Below are positions 13,829 to 22,408 of a DNA stretch of 22,408 bases, piece by piece. The stretch's first letter is position 1. Each line of letters starts with the position of its first letter. The translations under genes were made by a program, and so were the position numbers. The notes beneath the pieces are model-generated. The model saw only the letters and a program-made list of their open reading frames with translations. It was not told where the DNA came from and ran no database searches. Where the stretch lies: the NCBI GenBank assembly GCA_030639985.1, contig DAOWKG010000249.1, forward strand, positions 1-22,408. Reading direction: 5' to 3'. This DNA comes from Desulfuromonadaceae bacterium (GTDB lineage Bacteria; Desulfobacterota; Desulfuromonadia; Desulfuromonadales; Geopsychrobacteraceae).

Positions 13829-16705
13829 CTACAGAACCGCTTGTAGGTACTCGCCGGTAATAGTTCGCTTTTGCTTAGCAAGCTCGTTAGGATCAATTTC
13901 GACAAATTTCTCATCAGGAGTTACTTTGAACATGGCTTGTCCTTTTTGGACAATAACCCCTTCACCACCTTCGATGACGATTTTGTCGATGGTGCCTGCA
14001 AATGGTGCTGGTACCTTGTTGAACATTTTCATTACTTCAAGAATGAACAACGGTTGCCCTTTATCAAAATGCATTCCTTCAGTAACAAATGGAGGCATGC
14101 CTGGTGCTTCTTGAGCATAATACATACCGCCACCAGGGGTAACCACTTCGTCAGCTTTGGTTGCTGGCGGTGGAGCAAGTATTTTTTTCATTGCTGCTTG
14201 CAACTCTGGATCGTGCAAGTATTCAGGAATTGTAACTTCCAGATCATCTTCAACCTTTAAGGCATAAAAATCGGTTTTTTCAGCAATCATACAAAGTAGG
14301 CCAAGGAGTTCATTCCCGATTTCGTAACCAACATGGGCAGCCTGAATTTTAGCCCAAGTTTCAGCATCATAACCACCTTGTGGTTTAGTTTTGCCAAGAA
14401 TATCATTCAATTTAACAAATTCTTGTTTGCTGACCGAAAATTTATTTCGGAGTTCGGCGTAGAATGCCAGGGCACCGTCAAGAAGATCACGATCGTGAGT
14501 CCAGATAACTTCTGCTGCTGGAGCATCTTCACGCCAGGTCATGTTGAGATACTCGTAAGTCTCTGCGAGAATGACCAGTGGATTGCAAAGCCATACAATT
14601 TTGCCATCCTTGAAAGTAAACTTTTCCCGATTAAGGCTTAACCAGCCCGATAGCAAATGTGGATCTTGCAGTAATTTTTCCATTGGCCGGGTGAGGAGTG
14701 TCCCTTTGCGATCGAGGGTTGCAGATGAAGCTTTGACGGCATCTTTATCATCGGCATAGAATTTTGCATAATGTTTCTTCATCGCAAAGAAAGCAAAAAC
14801 GACATCTAGCTTTTGGGCTTCTTCTTTGATTTTGCCGACCAAGGTTAAATATGGGACAACAAAACGGGTGGTCGGTTTGGCCATGACGTTGTTACCGATA
14901 AACCAGTTTACCAGACCGTAATGGAAGCCCAGGTTAGTTGCCAGATCAGACCCTCGCAGGTTGGTACTGCTGAGTACTTTTGAAAGGTGGTCGTAGCTAT
15001 CGCTTCTGGTTTCACCTTTGGTCAAGAGGAGGGCAATGTTGGAATCATAAGCTCCGGCCAGATGGTAGCGCATGAACTGGTTGGTGTCAGGGTTAGGAAT
15101 ACAGATCCCCTGATCGTCGCGAATTTCGCCTTCGATTGGCTTAGACCAATAACGAATATAACCACCGGCACTTGGTGACAGTGAACTGTCGGTAGCATTG
15201 AGACGTGCTTCAGCCGCTGCCGCAAATCGTGAAATTCTTACTGGTTTAGGTAGACGCTCTTTGTGCATTGCAAGAAGAGCCATCGCTTCAACCAATGATT
15301 CAACGATAAAGAAATCATTATCATCATCGCGGTTGGTAAATTTAAGGCTGTAAACCAGTTCTGTTACCCGGTGTTCAACCTGAATCCGGGTATTTACTTC
15401 CATGAAATAATGGCGATTGCCATCGACGATACATTCAAAAGTCGATGCCGAATCAAGACCAACAGCTTCGCCAAAACGCTCCGACTCAGCTTCCATCCGT
15501 TTCAGGACAACGAGATCTTCTTCCAGTGCTTTTTGCTGCTTGGGTAGCTTTGCCGCTTTGGCTTTGGCAATTTCGCTTTCCAGACTTTCCTGAGTAACCG
15601 AAATTTCGAGGAGTTTCTGCTCGTGCATTTGCAGCGAACAATCACGGCCGCCAAGGGCAATTGCCCACTTGCCATTACCGATCAACTGGATTTCATTGTG
15701 GCGAGTTTGCTCAATATTAAGTTCCACCAGAACATTTTTATTGTCACCGATACCATTGGTTTTGACTTCGTTCAAAATTTCACGAACCAAACCTGGGGCA
15801 ACTGCTGAAGCTTCTTGAACCTGTTTATCGGTGGGGTTTTTAGTTGTCAACAATGAAGCACCGAGAATCCGCTGTCCCTTACCACCACCGCCGCCAATTG
15901 CTTTCAAGCGAATTCTGGCACCAGGATAGTTTTTGAACATGTCGATACATTGTACTTCTACTTGAGCGCAAAGTTCTTCGATCGAGAAGAGATCGATCCC
16001 TTTGTCATAGGAGGCAAAAAGAATTTTGTCGGCCAGCTGCTCCAGAGTGAGATCAGAATCTTCGAGAGTTGCTTTATCAACATTTAGATCTTCGGCTTTT
16101 ACTAACGCTACCAATTGCTCCAAAGTTTTGTGCTTGTTTAACAGGGTGCGGGCGGTAACATTGTCGATACCAGGAGTTACCGAAACATCAACCTGTAGCG
16201 CAGTACGCTTTGCCTCATCTTTTTTGCCCGCAGCACGTTGGGTGCCGGAGCAGGGACCGATAAATTTGAGCCCGGCATTTTCGAGGGCAGCAACAAATTC
16301 GTCATCTTCGGCCATGAAACCGTAGCCCGAAAAGACCGAATCGTAACCATTGTCTTTGGCGATATCGATAATCTGCTGAATTCGTTCGACCCGCTCTTCT
16401 TTTGAGGCACCGCTGTAGTCTGGAACCCGATGAACTCTGCTGGTGTCGGTCAACTGTCGTAACTCTGGTGACAGCGCATTGGGGTAGACAATAGAATCTT
16501 TCTCCGAAAGGAGGATGCCGTAGTGGCTAATCCCCATCTCATTGTAAACATCCATCGCTTCTTTACGGATTGGACCGCGGCAGACGATGAGTGGTGAAAG
16601 TTCGGTACAGGAGAAAGAACGTACCCACTCTGATGTCGATTCAGCAAGCCGACGGTCTCTGTGGATTAACGGATTGTTTGCATATAAGTCTGTATTTTGA
16701 GCCAT
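13829..16705 (-). CDS. Long biotin carboxylase / biotin carboxyl carrier fusion (acyl-CoA carboxylase alpha subunit)
   Basis: A 958-residue protein (numbering below adds five, from an upstream GTG). It carboxylates its own biotin with bicarbonate and ATP for the partner carboxyltransferase. The biotin carboxylase has IGPCSGTQRAAGKKDEAK (154-171), the ATP-grasp glycine loop IGGGGGKGQR (275-284), HNEIQLI..GRDCSLQ..HEQK (341-369) and EVNTRIQVEHRVTE (441-454). The last 100 residues hold a biotinyl domain with EVMKM; the biotin Lys is at 898, with about 65 residues after it rather than the usual 35 or so. Acyl-CoA carboxylase alpha subunits are normally about 590-670 residues; here there are extra segments at about 185-265 and 375-410 and a long unassigned block at about 600-860. 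Start ATG at 16705 is preferred because GGAG lies nine bases upstream; the GTG at 16720 would contain that site. The substrate is unknown. Confidence 0.88.
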   Translation of the reverse strand: MAQNTDLYANNPLIHRDRRLAESTSEWVRSFSCTELSPLIVCRGPIRKEAMDVYNEMGISHYGILLSEKDSIVYPNALSPELRQLTDTSRVHRVPDYSGASKEERVERIQQIIDIAKDNGYDSVFSGYGFMAEDDEFVAALENAGLKFIGPCSGTQRAAGKKDEAKRTALQVDVSVTPGIDNVTARTLLNKHKTLEQLVALVKAEDLNVDKATLEDSDLTLEQLADKILFASYDKGIDLFSIEELCAQVEVQCIDMFKNYPGARIRLKAIGGGGGKGQRILGASLLTTKNPTDKQVQEASAVAPGLVREILNEVKTNGIGDNKNVLVELNIEQTRHNEIQLIGNGKWAIALGGRDCSLQMHEQKLLEISVTQESLESEIAKAKAAKLPKQQKALEEDLVVLKRMEAESERFGEAVGLDSASTFECIVDGNRHYFMEVNTRIQVEHRVTELVYSLKFTNRDDDNDFFIVESLVEAMALLAMHKERLPKPVRISRFAAAAEARLNATDSSLSPSAGGYIRYWSKPIEGEIRDDQGICIPNPDTNQFMRYHLAGAYDSNIALLLTKGETRSDSYDHLSKVLSSTNLRGSDLATNLGFHYGLVNWFIGNNVMAKPTTRFVVPYLTLVGKIKEEAQKLDVVFAFFAMKKHYAKFYADDKDAVKASSATLDRKGTLLTRPMEKLLQDPHLLSGWLSLNREKFTFKDGKIVWLCNPLVILAETYEYLNMTWREDAPAAEVIWTHDRDLLDGALAFYAELRNKFSVSKQEFVKLNDILGKTKPQGGYDAETWAKIQAAHVGYEIGNELLGLLCMIAEKTDFYALKVEDDLEVTIPEYLHDPELQAAMKKILAPPPATKADEVVTPGGGMYYAQEAPGMPPFVTEGMHFDKGQPLFILEVMKMFNKVPAPFAGTIDKIVIEGGEGVIVQKGQAMFKVTPDEKFVEIDPNELAKQKRTITGEYLQAVL

Positions 16706-16766
16706 GGGATTAATCTCCACTTTCCATGTAATTGAAAATATAGGCGAATAAAATTAGTCGCAGCGA

Positions 16767-18491
16767 TTAATGGAACTCGCGCTGTACTCCCTGCCAAGCT
16801 GACGGCTCGTAATGACGCAGGAAGAAATTGAGATTTTCACCCAGTACCTTACGCAAGTCAGTTGGCATAACCAGCGAAGAAATTGAACCAAGAGCAAGAC
16901 CCTCTTTCGGGTTCATCAATTCTTTCTCGTAACGCAGGTTAAGAACTGCTTCTTCCACCTTGAGCCATTCTGCCGCTTCTTTTTCGGCATCAGCCTTGGC
17001 AGCGGTGTCATTCATTCCGGCTTCAAGACGCTGGGCAATGCCGGCAGCAACCCGTTGTTTAATCGCTCCCCGAACTGCGCGGACTTCTTTTTTGTAAACA
17101 AATTCTTTACCGGCTGGACCCATAACTGCTAAGCGGGTAGTTGGTAATGCCAACACTAAGTCAGCACCGGTAGGATAGTTGTTGTAAGAAGCATAGGCAC
17201 CACCGTAAGCATTACGGAGAATCAGCAAAATCCGCGGGGTGCGGACATCTACGATGGAGTCGAGCATGGTCCGACCAGCTTGAACTATACCGCGTGCTTC
17301 CTGCTCACGACCGGGTAAGAAACCAGTTGTGTCTTCCATGAAAATCAATGGAATGTTGTAGATGTTACAGAAGCGGACAAAACGGGCAATCTTCAGAGCC
17401 GAATCACAATCAATCTGCCCGGAAGAAACTGCCGAGTTGTTAGCAACAAAACCAACTACATTGCCACCGAGACGACCAAATGCGGTAATCGCTTCACGCG
17501 CTCTGGTTGGTTGGATTTCGAAATAATCACCGTGGTCACAAATCTGTTGGATAATGATTGAGACATCAAATGGAGTGTTGAAACCAGTTGGCGAGTTGAA
17601 GGCTTTTTTCAGCAGGGTGTTGATCTCCCAGGTTTTCCGATCGAGTGGATCACTGGTTTTCTGGAATGGTGCCATGCTGTGGTTGTTGTCAGGGACGTAA
17701 CTGATCAATCTAGCAGCGGTACGTAGAGCTGCGGTTTCGTCAGCAACAGTCAGATCGGTTACGCCTGAAGCTGAATGAACCTTGGGCCCACCAAGATCTT
17801 CCGGGGTGATATCTTCACCAAGAACCGATTTGACAACCCCTGGCCCGGTCAGGCCAAAGAAAGTATCTTCTGGTTGGATAATGAAGCTTCCCTGGCGGGG
17901 GAGGTAGGAACCACCACCGGCATTGAAGCCGAACATACACATTACCGTAGGTACCACACCGCTGATTTTGCGCAGAGCGGTAAATGCTTCGGCATAGCCA
18001 TCAAGACCACCGACACCGGCTGGAACGAAAGCACCGGCTGAGTCGTTCATGCCGATCAGGGGAATCCCTTTTTCTCCCGCCATGTTCATCAGTCGGGCTA
18101 ACTTTTGACCGTTGGTAGCATCAATGGATCCAGCCCGGACGGTGAAATCGTGACCGTAAAGGGCAACATCGCGACCACCGATATTGAGGATGCCGGTAAC
18201 CAGTGAAGCGCCGTCAAGGTTTTTACCCCAGTTCTGGAACATGATATTCGGATCGCTGTCGGTGAGAACCTTAATTCGCTCCCAGACGGTCATCCGTTGC
18301 TTGAAGTGTTGTTTTTCAATTTGACCAACTGGAACCGAATTGATCGGACGTTGAATCAGATCATGACCTTCTTTCATTACCTCTTCGTAAGCACCGGTTT
18401 GACCAGCAATTTCACCGGGGATGGTGAATTCTACTTCTTCCGTTGCGGCGAGAGGATTTTGCAATGAGGGCTTAATTTTGTTTTCTGACAT
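16767..18491 (-). CDS. Biotin-dependent acyl-CoA carboxyltransferase (PccB/12S-like)
   Basis: A 574-residue carboxyltransferase with both crotonase-like halves in one chain, as in propionyl-CoA carboxylase beta or transcarboxylase 12S. It moves CO2 between carboxybiotin and an acyl-CoA. The N-half has [24 protein letters not shown] and the oxyanion loop [10 protein letters not shown]; the C-half has [35 protein letters not shown] and the second oxyanion loop [18 protein letters not shown]. That loop reads [10 protein letters not shown] where many relatives have GGAY followed by a short Met/Ser motif, so the acyl-CoA specificity may differ. It lies 61 bp before the biotin carboxylase fusion, surely one operon. 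Start ATG at 18491 has AAAGGG nine bases upstream; the earlier ATG at 18500 is too close to that site. A TTGACA element at 18671-18666 lacks a convincing -10. Acetyl-, propionyl- or another acyl-CoA are all possible. Confidence 0.9.
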   Translation of the reverse strand: MSENKIKPSLQNPLAATEEVEFTIPGEIAGQTGAYEEVMKEGHDLIQRPINSVPVGQIEKQHFKQRMTVWERIKVLTDSDPNIMFQNWGKNLDGASLVTGILNIGGRDVALYGHDFTVRAGSIDATNGQKLARLMNMAGEKGIPLIGMNDSAGAFVPAGVGGLDGYAEAFTALRKISGVVPTVMCMFGFNAGGGSYLPRQGSFIIQPEDTFFGLTGPGVVKSVLGEDITPEDLGGPKVHSASGVTDLTVADETAALRTAARLISYVPDNNHSMAPFQKTSDPLDRKTWEINTLLKKAFNSPTGFNTPFDVSIIIQQICDHGDYFEIQPTRAREAITAFGRLGGNVVGFVANNSAVSSGQIDCDSALKIARFVRFCNIYNIPLIFMEDTTGFLPGREQEARGIVQAGRTMLDSIVDVRTPRILLILRNAYGGAYASYNNYPTGADLVLALPTTRLAVMGPAGKEFVYKKEVRAVRGAIKQRVAAGIAQRLEAGMNDTAAKADAEKEAAEWLKVEEAVLNLRYEKELMNPKEGLALGSISSLVMPTDLRKVLGENLNFFLRHYEPSAWQGVQREFH

Positions 18492-18689
18492 CTTTGGCAT
18501 CCCTTTACAAAAAAATTAATAAGTTTGCCCGAACATGGGGGTCTAGGTGGTAGTGATCGGGCTGGCATCGTGTTTCTGTTTAAAATAAAGTTCTAAATAC
18601 TTGCGTAAATAAAAGCAGAACAGTGTTTTTTGAGCACAGGCAAACAAACAAAAATTAGGGGGAATTGTCAAGCAAAATTTTACTTAGGG

Positions 18690-18719
18690 TAAAAAAATAC
18701 AGTTCTGGGTGAGAGCTGT
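18690..18719 (-). terminator. Intrinsic terminator of the ygiQ gene
   Basis: On the minus strand ACAG (18719-18716) pairs with CTGT (18702-18699) and, after a one-by-one mismatch, TCT pairs with AGA. A run of seven T (18697-18691) follows after one A. The stem is short, but the T-tract is good and it lies just 24 bp past the ygiQ stop codon. Confidence 0.5.
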
Positions 18720-18742
18720 TTGGATGACTTTCTGAACCGTAT

Positions 18743-20584
18743 TTACTTTTGCCGATGGGGTTTGTGCTTTTGCCGTGGCCGCGGTTTTAGAGGGGTTTGC
18801 TGGGGCTGATCAAATAGTTCTTTTGCCACATTTTCACGCTGACAAATTTTGAGTGCCTCTAAAATGTCCCTCTTTGTTTCCGGTTTATGAAAGAGTAGTA
18901 GCGCCTTTTGCAGTCGCTTCTCCTTGGTAGTACGAGGAATGTAGATTTTATCGTTGGTTAACGGGTGCTTGCCGGTATGGTAGATGCAGGTAGAAAGGCT
19001 CCCTGGTGTTGGAGTAAAATCTTGAACTTGTTCTACCTTGAGGTGGTGTCGTTTTAGATAGAGGGCAACATCAATCATATCATTCAGGGTCGAGCCTGGA
19101 TGGCTACTGATCAGATATGGAACTACCGTCTGTCGCAGCCCCAGGTTGTTGCTATGCTGCCGAAATTGCATAAGAAAATTGGTGAAAACTTGTGCGCCAG
19201 GCTTGCCCATAACGGCAGTTACTTTATCACTGGTCGATTCGGGGGCAACTTTCAGTAAACCACCGATATGGTACTGTAATAAGTCGGTAAAGTAATCGTG
19301 TTGTAGTGAGAGCAGATCGTAGCGGATTCCTGAAGCGATAAATGCATGTTTTATTTTAGGATGTTGGCGAATTTTTTTTAGCAATGTGGTTGCTGGTTGA
19401 TCGGTGGTGATCAGGTTTTTACAGATGTTAGGATAGATGCAGCTTTTCCTTTGACAATTTATTTCTGCTTTATGGTTGCCGCAGCTGAGCCCATACATGT
19501 TAGCTGTTGGCCCGCCAATGTCGCTGATAGTACCCCGAAAACTTTTTTGGGTGGTGAGCTGGTCTATTTCGTGGAGAATTGATTTGATCGAGCGGGACTG
19601 GATCGTTTTCCCCTGATGGTGGGTTATGGCACAGAACGAACAGCCACCAAAACAACCACGATGACTGGTAATGGAATTTTGAATTTGTTCGAATGCTGGA
19701 ATTTTTTCCTTATATTGCCCATGGGGCTGGCGGGTATAAGGTAGGGTGTAAAGGAAATCTAGTTCTGTCTCACTTAGCGGCAGGGCAGGAGGGTTGATGA
19801 TCAAGTTACGGTTACCATGCGCTTGTAGTAATGGTTTGGCGGAAAAGGGATTTTCCTGACCACTGGCAAGTTTGAAAGCAGTATTGTATTCATCGGTAGA
19901 AGTTGAAACTTGATCAAAATTGGGTAGCCTGATGCAATTCTTCCAACTTTTGCCAGTTGCGAAGGCAGTTCCCTTTACATTGGTAATGGTTGTTACCGCT
20001 TCGCTTTTATCGAGTCGATCTGTTATTTCCAGTAGGGCATTTTCGGCCATTCCGTAAATCAAAATATCGGCCTTGCTGTCGATCAAAATTGATCTGCGGA
20101 CCTTGTCACTCCAATAATCGTAATGTGCCAGTCGACGTAGACTCGCTTCAATTCCACCAATAATGGTAGGCAACCCTTTGAATGCACCTTTTATTGCCGC
20201 TGTGTAGGCTATTACGGCGCGGTTAGGACGTTTTCCGGCACTACCACCTGGAGTGTAGGCATCGTTATGGCGGATTTTTTTGGCGGCGGTGTAATGGTTA
20301 ACCATTGAATCCATCGCACCGGCAGAAATAGCGGCAAATAGACGTGGACGACCCATAATGCGGAAAGCATCAGGGTCTTTCCAGTCTGGTTGTGCCAAAA
20401 TGCCAACCCGGTAACCTTTACTTTCCAGGAGCCGGGCTAGTAGTGCTGTGCCGAAGGCAGGATGGTCAATATAGGCATCACCAGTGATAAATAACACATC
20501 AAGTTCATCCCAGCCGATTCTTTTCATTTCCTGCTGGTTGGTTGGCAAAAAGGTGGTGGAGTTGTGGTTTTGTTGTCGCTTCAT
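18743..20584 (-). CDS. ygiQ: YgiQ-family radical SAM protein
   Basis: A 613-residue member of the YgiQ (UPF0313) family. The N-terminus carries the family signature FLPTNQQEM..GWDELDVLFITGDAYIDHPAFG, then a B12-binding-like region (about 30-180) including GGIEASLRRLAHYDYWSD. The radical SAM cluster motif is CFGGCSFC with Cys311, Cys315 and Cys318, followed by the radical SAM barrel (SDIGGPTANMYG, VAPEST) and a C-terminal segment with FTPTPGSLSTCIYHTG. The last 25 residues are basic and Pro-rich (PLKPRPRQKHKP). The reaction is unknown for the family. The ribosome site before the ATG is weak (AAGAAG). It is divergent from the DUF4492-cydA pair and probably monocistronic. Confidence 0.93.
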   Translation of the reverse strand: MKRQQNHNSTTFLPTNQQEMKRIGWDELDVLFITGDAYIDHPAFGTALLARLLESKGYRVGILAQPDWKDPDAFRIMGRPRLFAAISAGAMDSMVNHYTAAKKIRHNDAYTPGGSAGKRPNRAVIAYTAAIKGAFKGLPTIIGGIEASLRRLAHYDYWSDKVRRSILIDSKADILIYGMAENALLEITDRLDKSEAVTTITNVKGTAFATGKSWKNCIRLPNFDQVSTSTDEYNTAFKLASGQENPFSAKPLLQAHGNRNLIINPPALPLSETELDFLYTLPYTRQPHGQYKEKIPAFEQIQNSITSHRGCFGGCSFCAITHHQGKTIQSRSIKSILHEIDQLTTQKSFRGTISDIGGPTANMYGLSCGNHKAEINCQRKSCIYPNICKNLITTDQPATTLLKKIRQHPKIKHAFIASGIRYDLLSLQHDYFTDLLQYHIGGLLKVAPESTSDKVTAVMGKPGAQVFTNFLMQFRQHSNNLGLRQTVVPYLISSHPGSTLNDMIDVALYLKRHHLKVEQVQDFTPTPGSLSTCIYHTGKHPLTNDKIYIPRTTKEKRLQKALLLFHKPETKRDILEALKICQRENVAKELFDQPQQTPLKPRPRQKHKPHRQK

Positions 20585-20875
20585 GACTTCTTTATATTCC
20601 AGATAAAATTATCGTTGCATCATGACAGTTGTTTTTTAAGCAGTCCAGTGTGAAGTAGTTGTTTTACCGTAAAAAACTCTATTGCCACCATTGTAGTCAA
20701 CTTATAAAATTGTTTTAAAACGGGAATGGTCAACAAATACGAAAGTTTACCAAAGTTGAAAATCTTACTTTTGCTGTTAGAATTACCCTTGACTACAGGA
20801 CAATATAAAGTGTAAATATGACTCTAGAGGTTATGTATTGAGGTAAATTACTGCATATTGAGGGATAGTGAGCCA
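20585..20875. other. Divergent regulatory region between ygiQ and the DUF4492-cydA genes
   Basis: 291 bp without a gene. It holds a promoter candidate towards cydA (20789-20818), a perfect 10-bp palindrome GTTTTAAAAC (20712-20721) between two GTCAAC copies (20696-20701 and 20729-20734), and a TATTGAGG direct repeat (20836-20843 and 20856-20863) just before the DUF4492 start. I see no clear FNR, ArcA or Rex consensus site and no clear promoter for ygiQ. Confidence 0.35.
20789..20818 (+). promoter_or_regulatory. Candidate promoter of the DUF4492-cydA operon
   Basis: TTGACT (20789-20794), an 18-base spacer and TAAATA (20813-20818) form a plausible sigma-70 promoter, with transcription starting near 20825, about 50 bases before the DUF4492 start codon. 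Confidence 0.45.
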
Positions 20876-21091
20876 ATGTTTAAAAGTGCTTTTAGTATGT
20901 ATTATGACGGATTCCGGTCGATGGTTGTCGGGCGGACCCTCTGGAAAATCATCTTTATCAAATTGTTCATAATGTTCGCAGTTCTTAAAGTTTTCTTCTT
21001 CCCAAATTTTCTGGCAACAAATTTCGATACTGATGCAGAACGGGCAGATCATGTGTTATCCAATCTGACCCGACCTTCGACTGATAAATAA
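20876..21091 (+). CDS. Small DUF4492-type membrane protein upstream of cydA
   Basis: About 71 residues. The pattern FKSAFSMYYDGFRSM followed by LGxTLW-like GRTLWKIIFIKLFIMFAVLK and FFFPNFL matches the DUF4492 family, small proteins encoded directly before cytochrome bd oxidase genes in Bacteroidetes, Epsilonproteobacteria and some Deltaproteobacteria. One hydrophobic helix (about 28-46 from this start) suggests a single-pass inner-membrane protein. It may act as an accessory or assembly subunit of the oxidase, as CydX does in E. coli, but this is inferred from position only. I chose ATG 20876, which has GAGGGA ten bases upstream; a TTG at 20858 would add six residues but has a poorly spaced site. 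The cydA start is 42 bp downstream. Confidence 0.82.
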   Translation: MFKSAFSMYYDGFRSMVVGRTLWKIIFIKLFIMFAVLKVFFFPNFLATNFDTDAERADHVLSNLTRPSTDK

Positions 21092-21133
21092 CTGATATGA
21101 CCTGTCCACAAATAGCGAATAGGAGGAGAAAAC

Positions 21134-22408
21134 GTGATTGAACAGATTGATTTAACCATGGTGAACTGGGCGAGAGCCACGTTTGCCCTAACGGCCATGT
21201 ATCATTGGATCTTTGTTCCTTTGACTCTTGGCCTTTCGTTCATCTGTGCTTTTTTTGAGTCCATCTATGTAAAGACCGGCGATGAACAGTGGAAAAAATT
21301 AACTCGTTTCTGGATGACACTGTTTGGGATTAACTTTGCGATTGGTGTTGCGACCGGAATCATTCTGGAGTTTGAGTTCGGCACTAACTGGTCTAATTAT
21401 TCCTGGATGGTTGGCGACATCTTCGGCGTGCCGCTGGCGATTGAAGGACTGCTTGCCTTTTTCCTTGAGGCAACATTCTTTGCCGTCATGTTCTTTGGTT
21501 GGAATCGGGTTTCCAAAAGAGCCCACCTTTTCTCTACCTGGATGGTCGCGATTGGTTCTAACTTATCAGCGGTCTGGATTCTGGTTGCCAACGGCTGGAT
21601 GCAGAATCCGGTAGGGATGATGTTTAATCCCGATTCAGCGCGGTTTGAAATGGTCGATTTCTGGGCAATTGTTTCCTCGCCCGTTGCTATCAGTCATTTC
21701 GTCCACGTTACCAGTTCGGCCTTTTTATATGCCTCATTGTTCGTCGTCGCTATTTCTAGCTGGTACTTATTGAAAAAACGCCATATTTTGTTTGCTAAAC
21801 GTTCATTGACGGTAGCCTGTACCTTTGGTCTGCTGGCTTCACTTTTTGTCGCTTATACTGGTGATGAGCATGCTTACCATACCGCTAACGTTCAGCCGAT
21901 GAAGCTTGCGGCCATGGAAGGGCTGTATCATGGTGAGGCACCAGCTGGTTTAGTAGCGGCCGGGATGTTGAATTTTAGTAAAGAACCCGGTGACGATCAG
22001 GATGCCTTTATTTTTAAAGTTGAGATACCGATGGTATTGTCGTTATTGGCAAACCGGGATATCAACAGCTTTGTTCCCGGTATTGATGATCTGGTATATG
22101 GCAACGCCGCTGAAAACGTCATGGGTGTCGAAGAAAAAATGGGGTATGGCAAGTTAGCTGTTTCCAGTTTAGCCGATTATAAAGCGGCGCAAAAAACAGG
22201 TGATCAGCTTGCTGCCGCAAATGCATTAACCCTGTTTGAAAAAAATAGCGATTATCTTGGTTATGGTTATCTGGAAACTGCCGAAGAAGCAGTGCCGTAT
22301 GTGCCACTGATCTTTTATTCATTCCGGGTTATGGTTGGTTTGGGAACATTTTTTATCATGTTGTTTTTGGCCTACCTTTATTTGTTGTATCGAGATCAAC
22401 TTGATAAA
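21134..22408 (+). CDS. cydA: Cytochrome bd ubiquinol oxidase subunit I (3' end beyond window)
   Basis: 425 codons are visible and the frame is still open at the window edge. CydA carries the haems and quinol site of the bd oxidase, which reduces O2 to water in the inner membrane with high affinity. Residues in place are His24 (haem b595 ligand, E. coli His19), Glu104 and Glu112 in GVPLAIEGLLAFFLE, His191 (b558 ligand, E. coli His186), Lys258 and Glu262 of the quinol site (QPMKLAAMEG), and Met400 (b558 ligand, SFRVMVGLG). The Q-loop region (about 265-390), with FVPGIDDL, YKAAQKTGD and YLGYGYL, differs from E. coli and resembles the Bacteroides/epsilonproteobacterial type. Start is GTG, preceded by an excellent AGGAGGAG; an ATG at codon 9 is a poorer choice. 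cydB should follow outside the window. Confidence 0.95.
   Translation, partial: MIEQIDLTMVNWARATFALTAMYHWIFVPLTLGLSFICAFFESIYVKTGDEQWKKLTRFWMTLFGINFAIGVATGIILEFEFGTNWSNYSWMVGDIFGVPLAIEGLLAFFLEATFFAVMFFGWNRVSKRAHLFSTWMVAIGSNLSAVWILVANGWMQNPVGMMFNPDSARFEMVDFWAIVSSPVAISHFVHVTSSAFLYASLFVVAISSWYLLKKRHILFAKRSLTVACTFGLLASLFVAYTGDEHAYHTANVQPMKLAAMEGLYHGEAPAGLVAAGMLNFSKEPGDDQDAFIFKVEIPMVLSLLANRDINSFVPGIDDLVYGNAAENVMGVEEKMGYGKLAVSSLADYKAAQKTGDQLAAANALTLFEKNSDYLGYGYLETAEEAVPYVPLIFYSFRVMVGLGTFFIMLFLAYLYLLYRDQLDK

Noticed and set aside
18501..18742. BirA operator in front of the carboxyltransferase gene
   Set aside because: A TTGTAAA half-site is present near the start codon, but there is no properly spaced partner half-site.
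1..22408. Mobile element, prophage, CRISPR array or tRNA/rRNA genes
   Set aside because: No transposase, integrase, terminal repeats, spacer-repeat pattern or tRNA-like cloverleaf was seen anywhere in the window.

Overview
The window reads as chromosomal, non-mobile sequence from a deltaproteobacterium, most likely of the Desulfuromonadia (Geobacter/Desulfuromonas/Pelobacter type). This is inferred from gene content: a 2Fe superoxide reductase next to a cytochrome bd oxidase (an anaerobe that meets oxygen), the nadC-birA-coaX cluster, a second EF-G-like GTPase, a MshEN/receiver protein and a biotin-dependent acyl-CoA carboxylase pair. No rRNA, tRNA, CRISPR array, insertion sequence or phage gene was seen.

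Layout. 54-920 (-): an OmpA/MotB-type lipoprotein. 1116-8475 (+): a probable long transcription unit, nadC, birA, coaX, EF-G paralogue, SPOR-like membrane protein, acidic repeat protein, mogA. 8716-12946 (-): a compact run of TraB-family protein, rhomboid protease, YbaK deacylase, Sir2 deacetylase, then a MshEN/degenerate-receiver protein that has its own promoter. 12982-13212 (-): a strongly supported small structured RNA gene, with promoter, about 184-nt folded core and intrinsic terminator; its architecture resembles 6S RNA. 13360-13740 (+): desulfoferrodoxin (superoxide reductase) behind a promoter that carries a 7-1-7 PerR/Fur-like palindrome. 13829-18491 (-): carboxyltransferase followed by an unusually long biotin carboxylase/biotin carrier fusion; a bidirectional terminator separates it from the superoxide reductase. 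18743-20584 (-): YgiQ radical SAM protein. 20876-22408 (+): DUF4492 protein and the start of cydA, which runs off the window.

How the genes fit together. NadC, CoaX, BirA and MogA serve the supply of NAD, CoA, biotin and molybdenum cofactor. BirA should attach biotin to the EVMKM lysine of the carboxylase further along. Superoxide reductase and cytochrome bd oxidase form an oxygen-defence pair: one reduces superoxide, the other consumes O2. The most interesting items are the 6S-like RNA upstream of the TraB gene, the EF-G paralogue without the catalytic histidine, the MshEN protein fused to a receiver that has Asn at the phosphorylation site, the enlarged biotin carboxylase, and the PerR-like operator.
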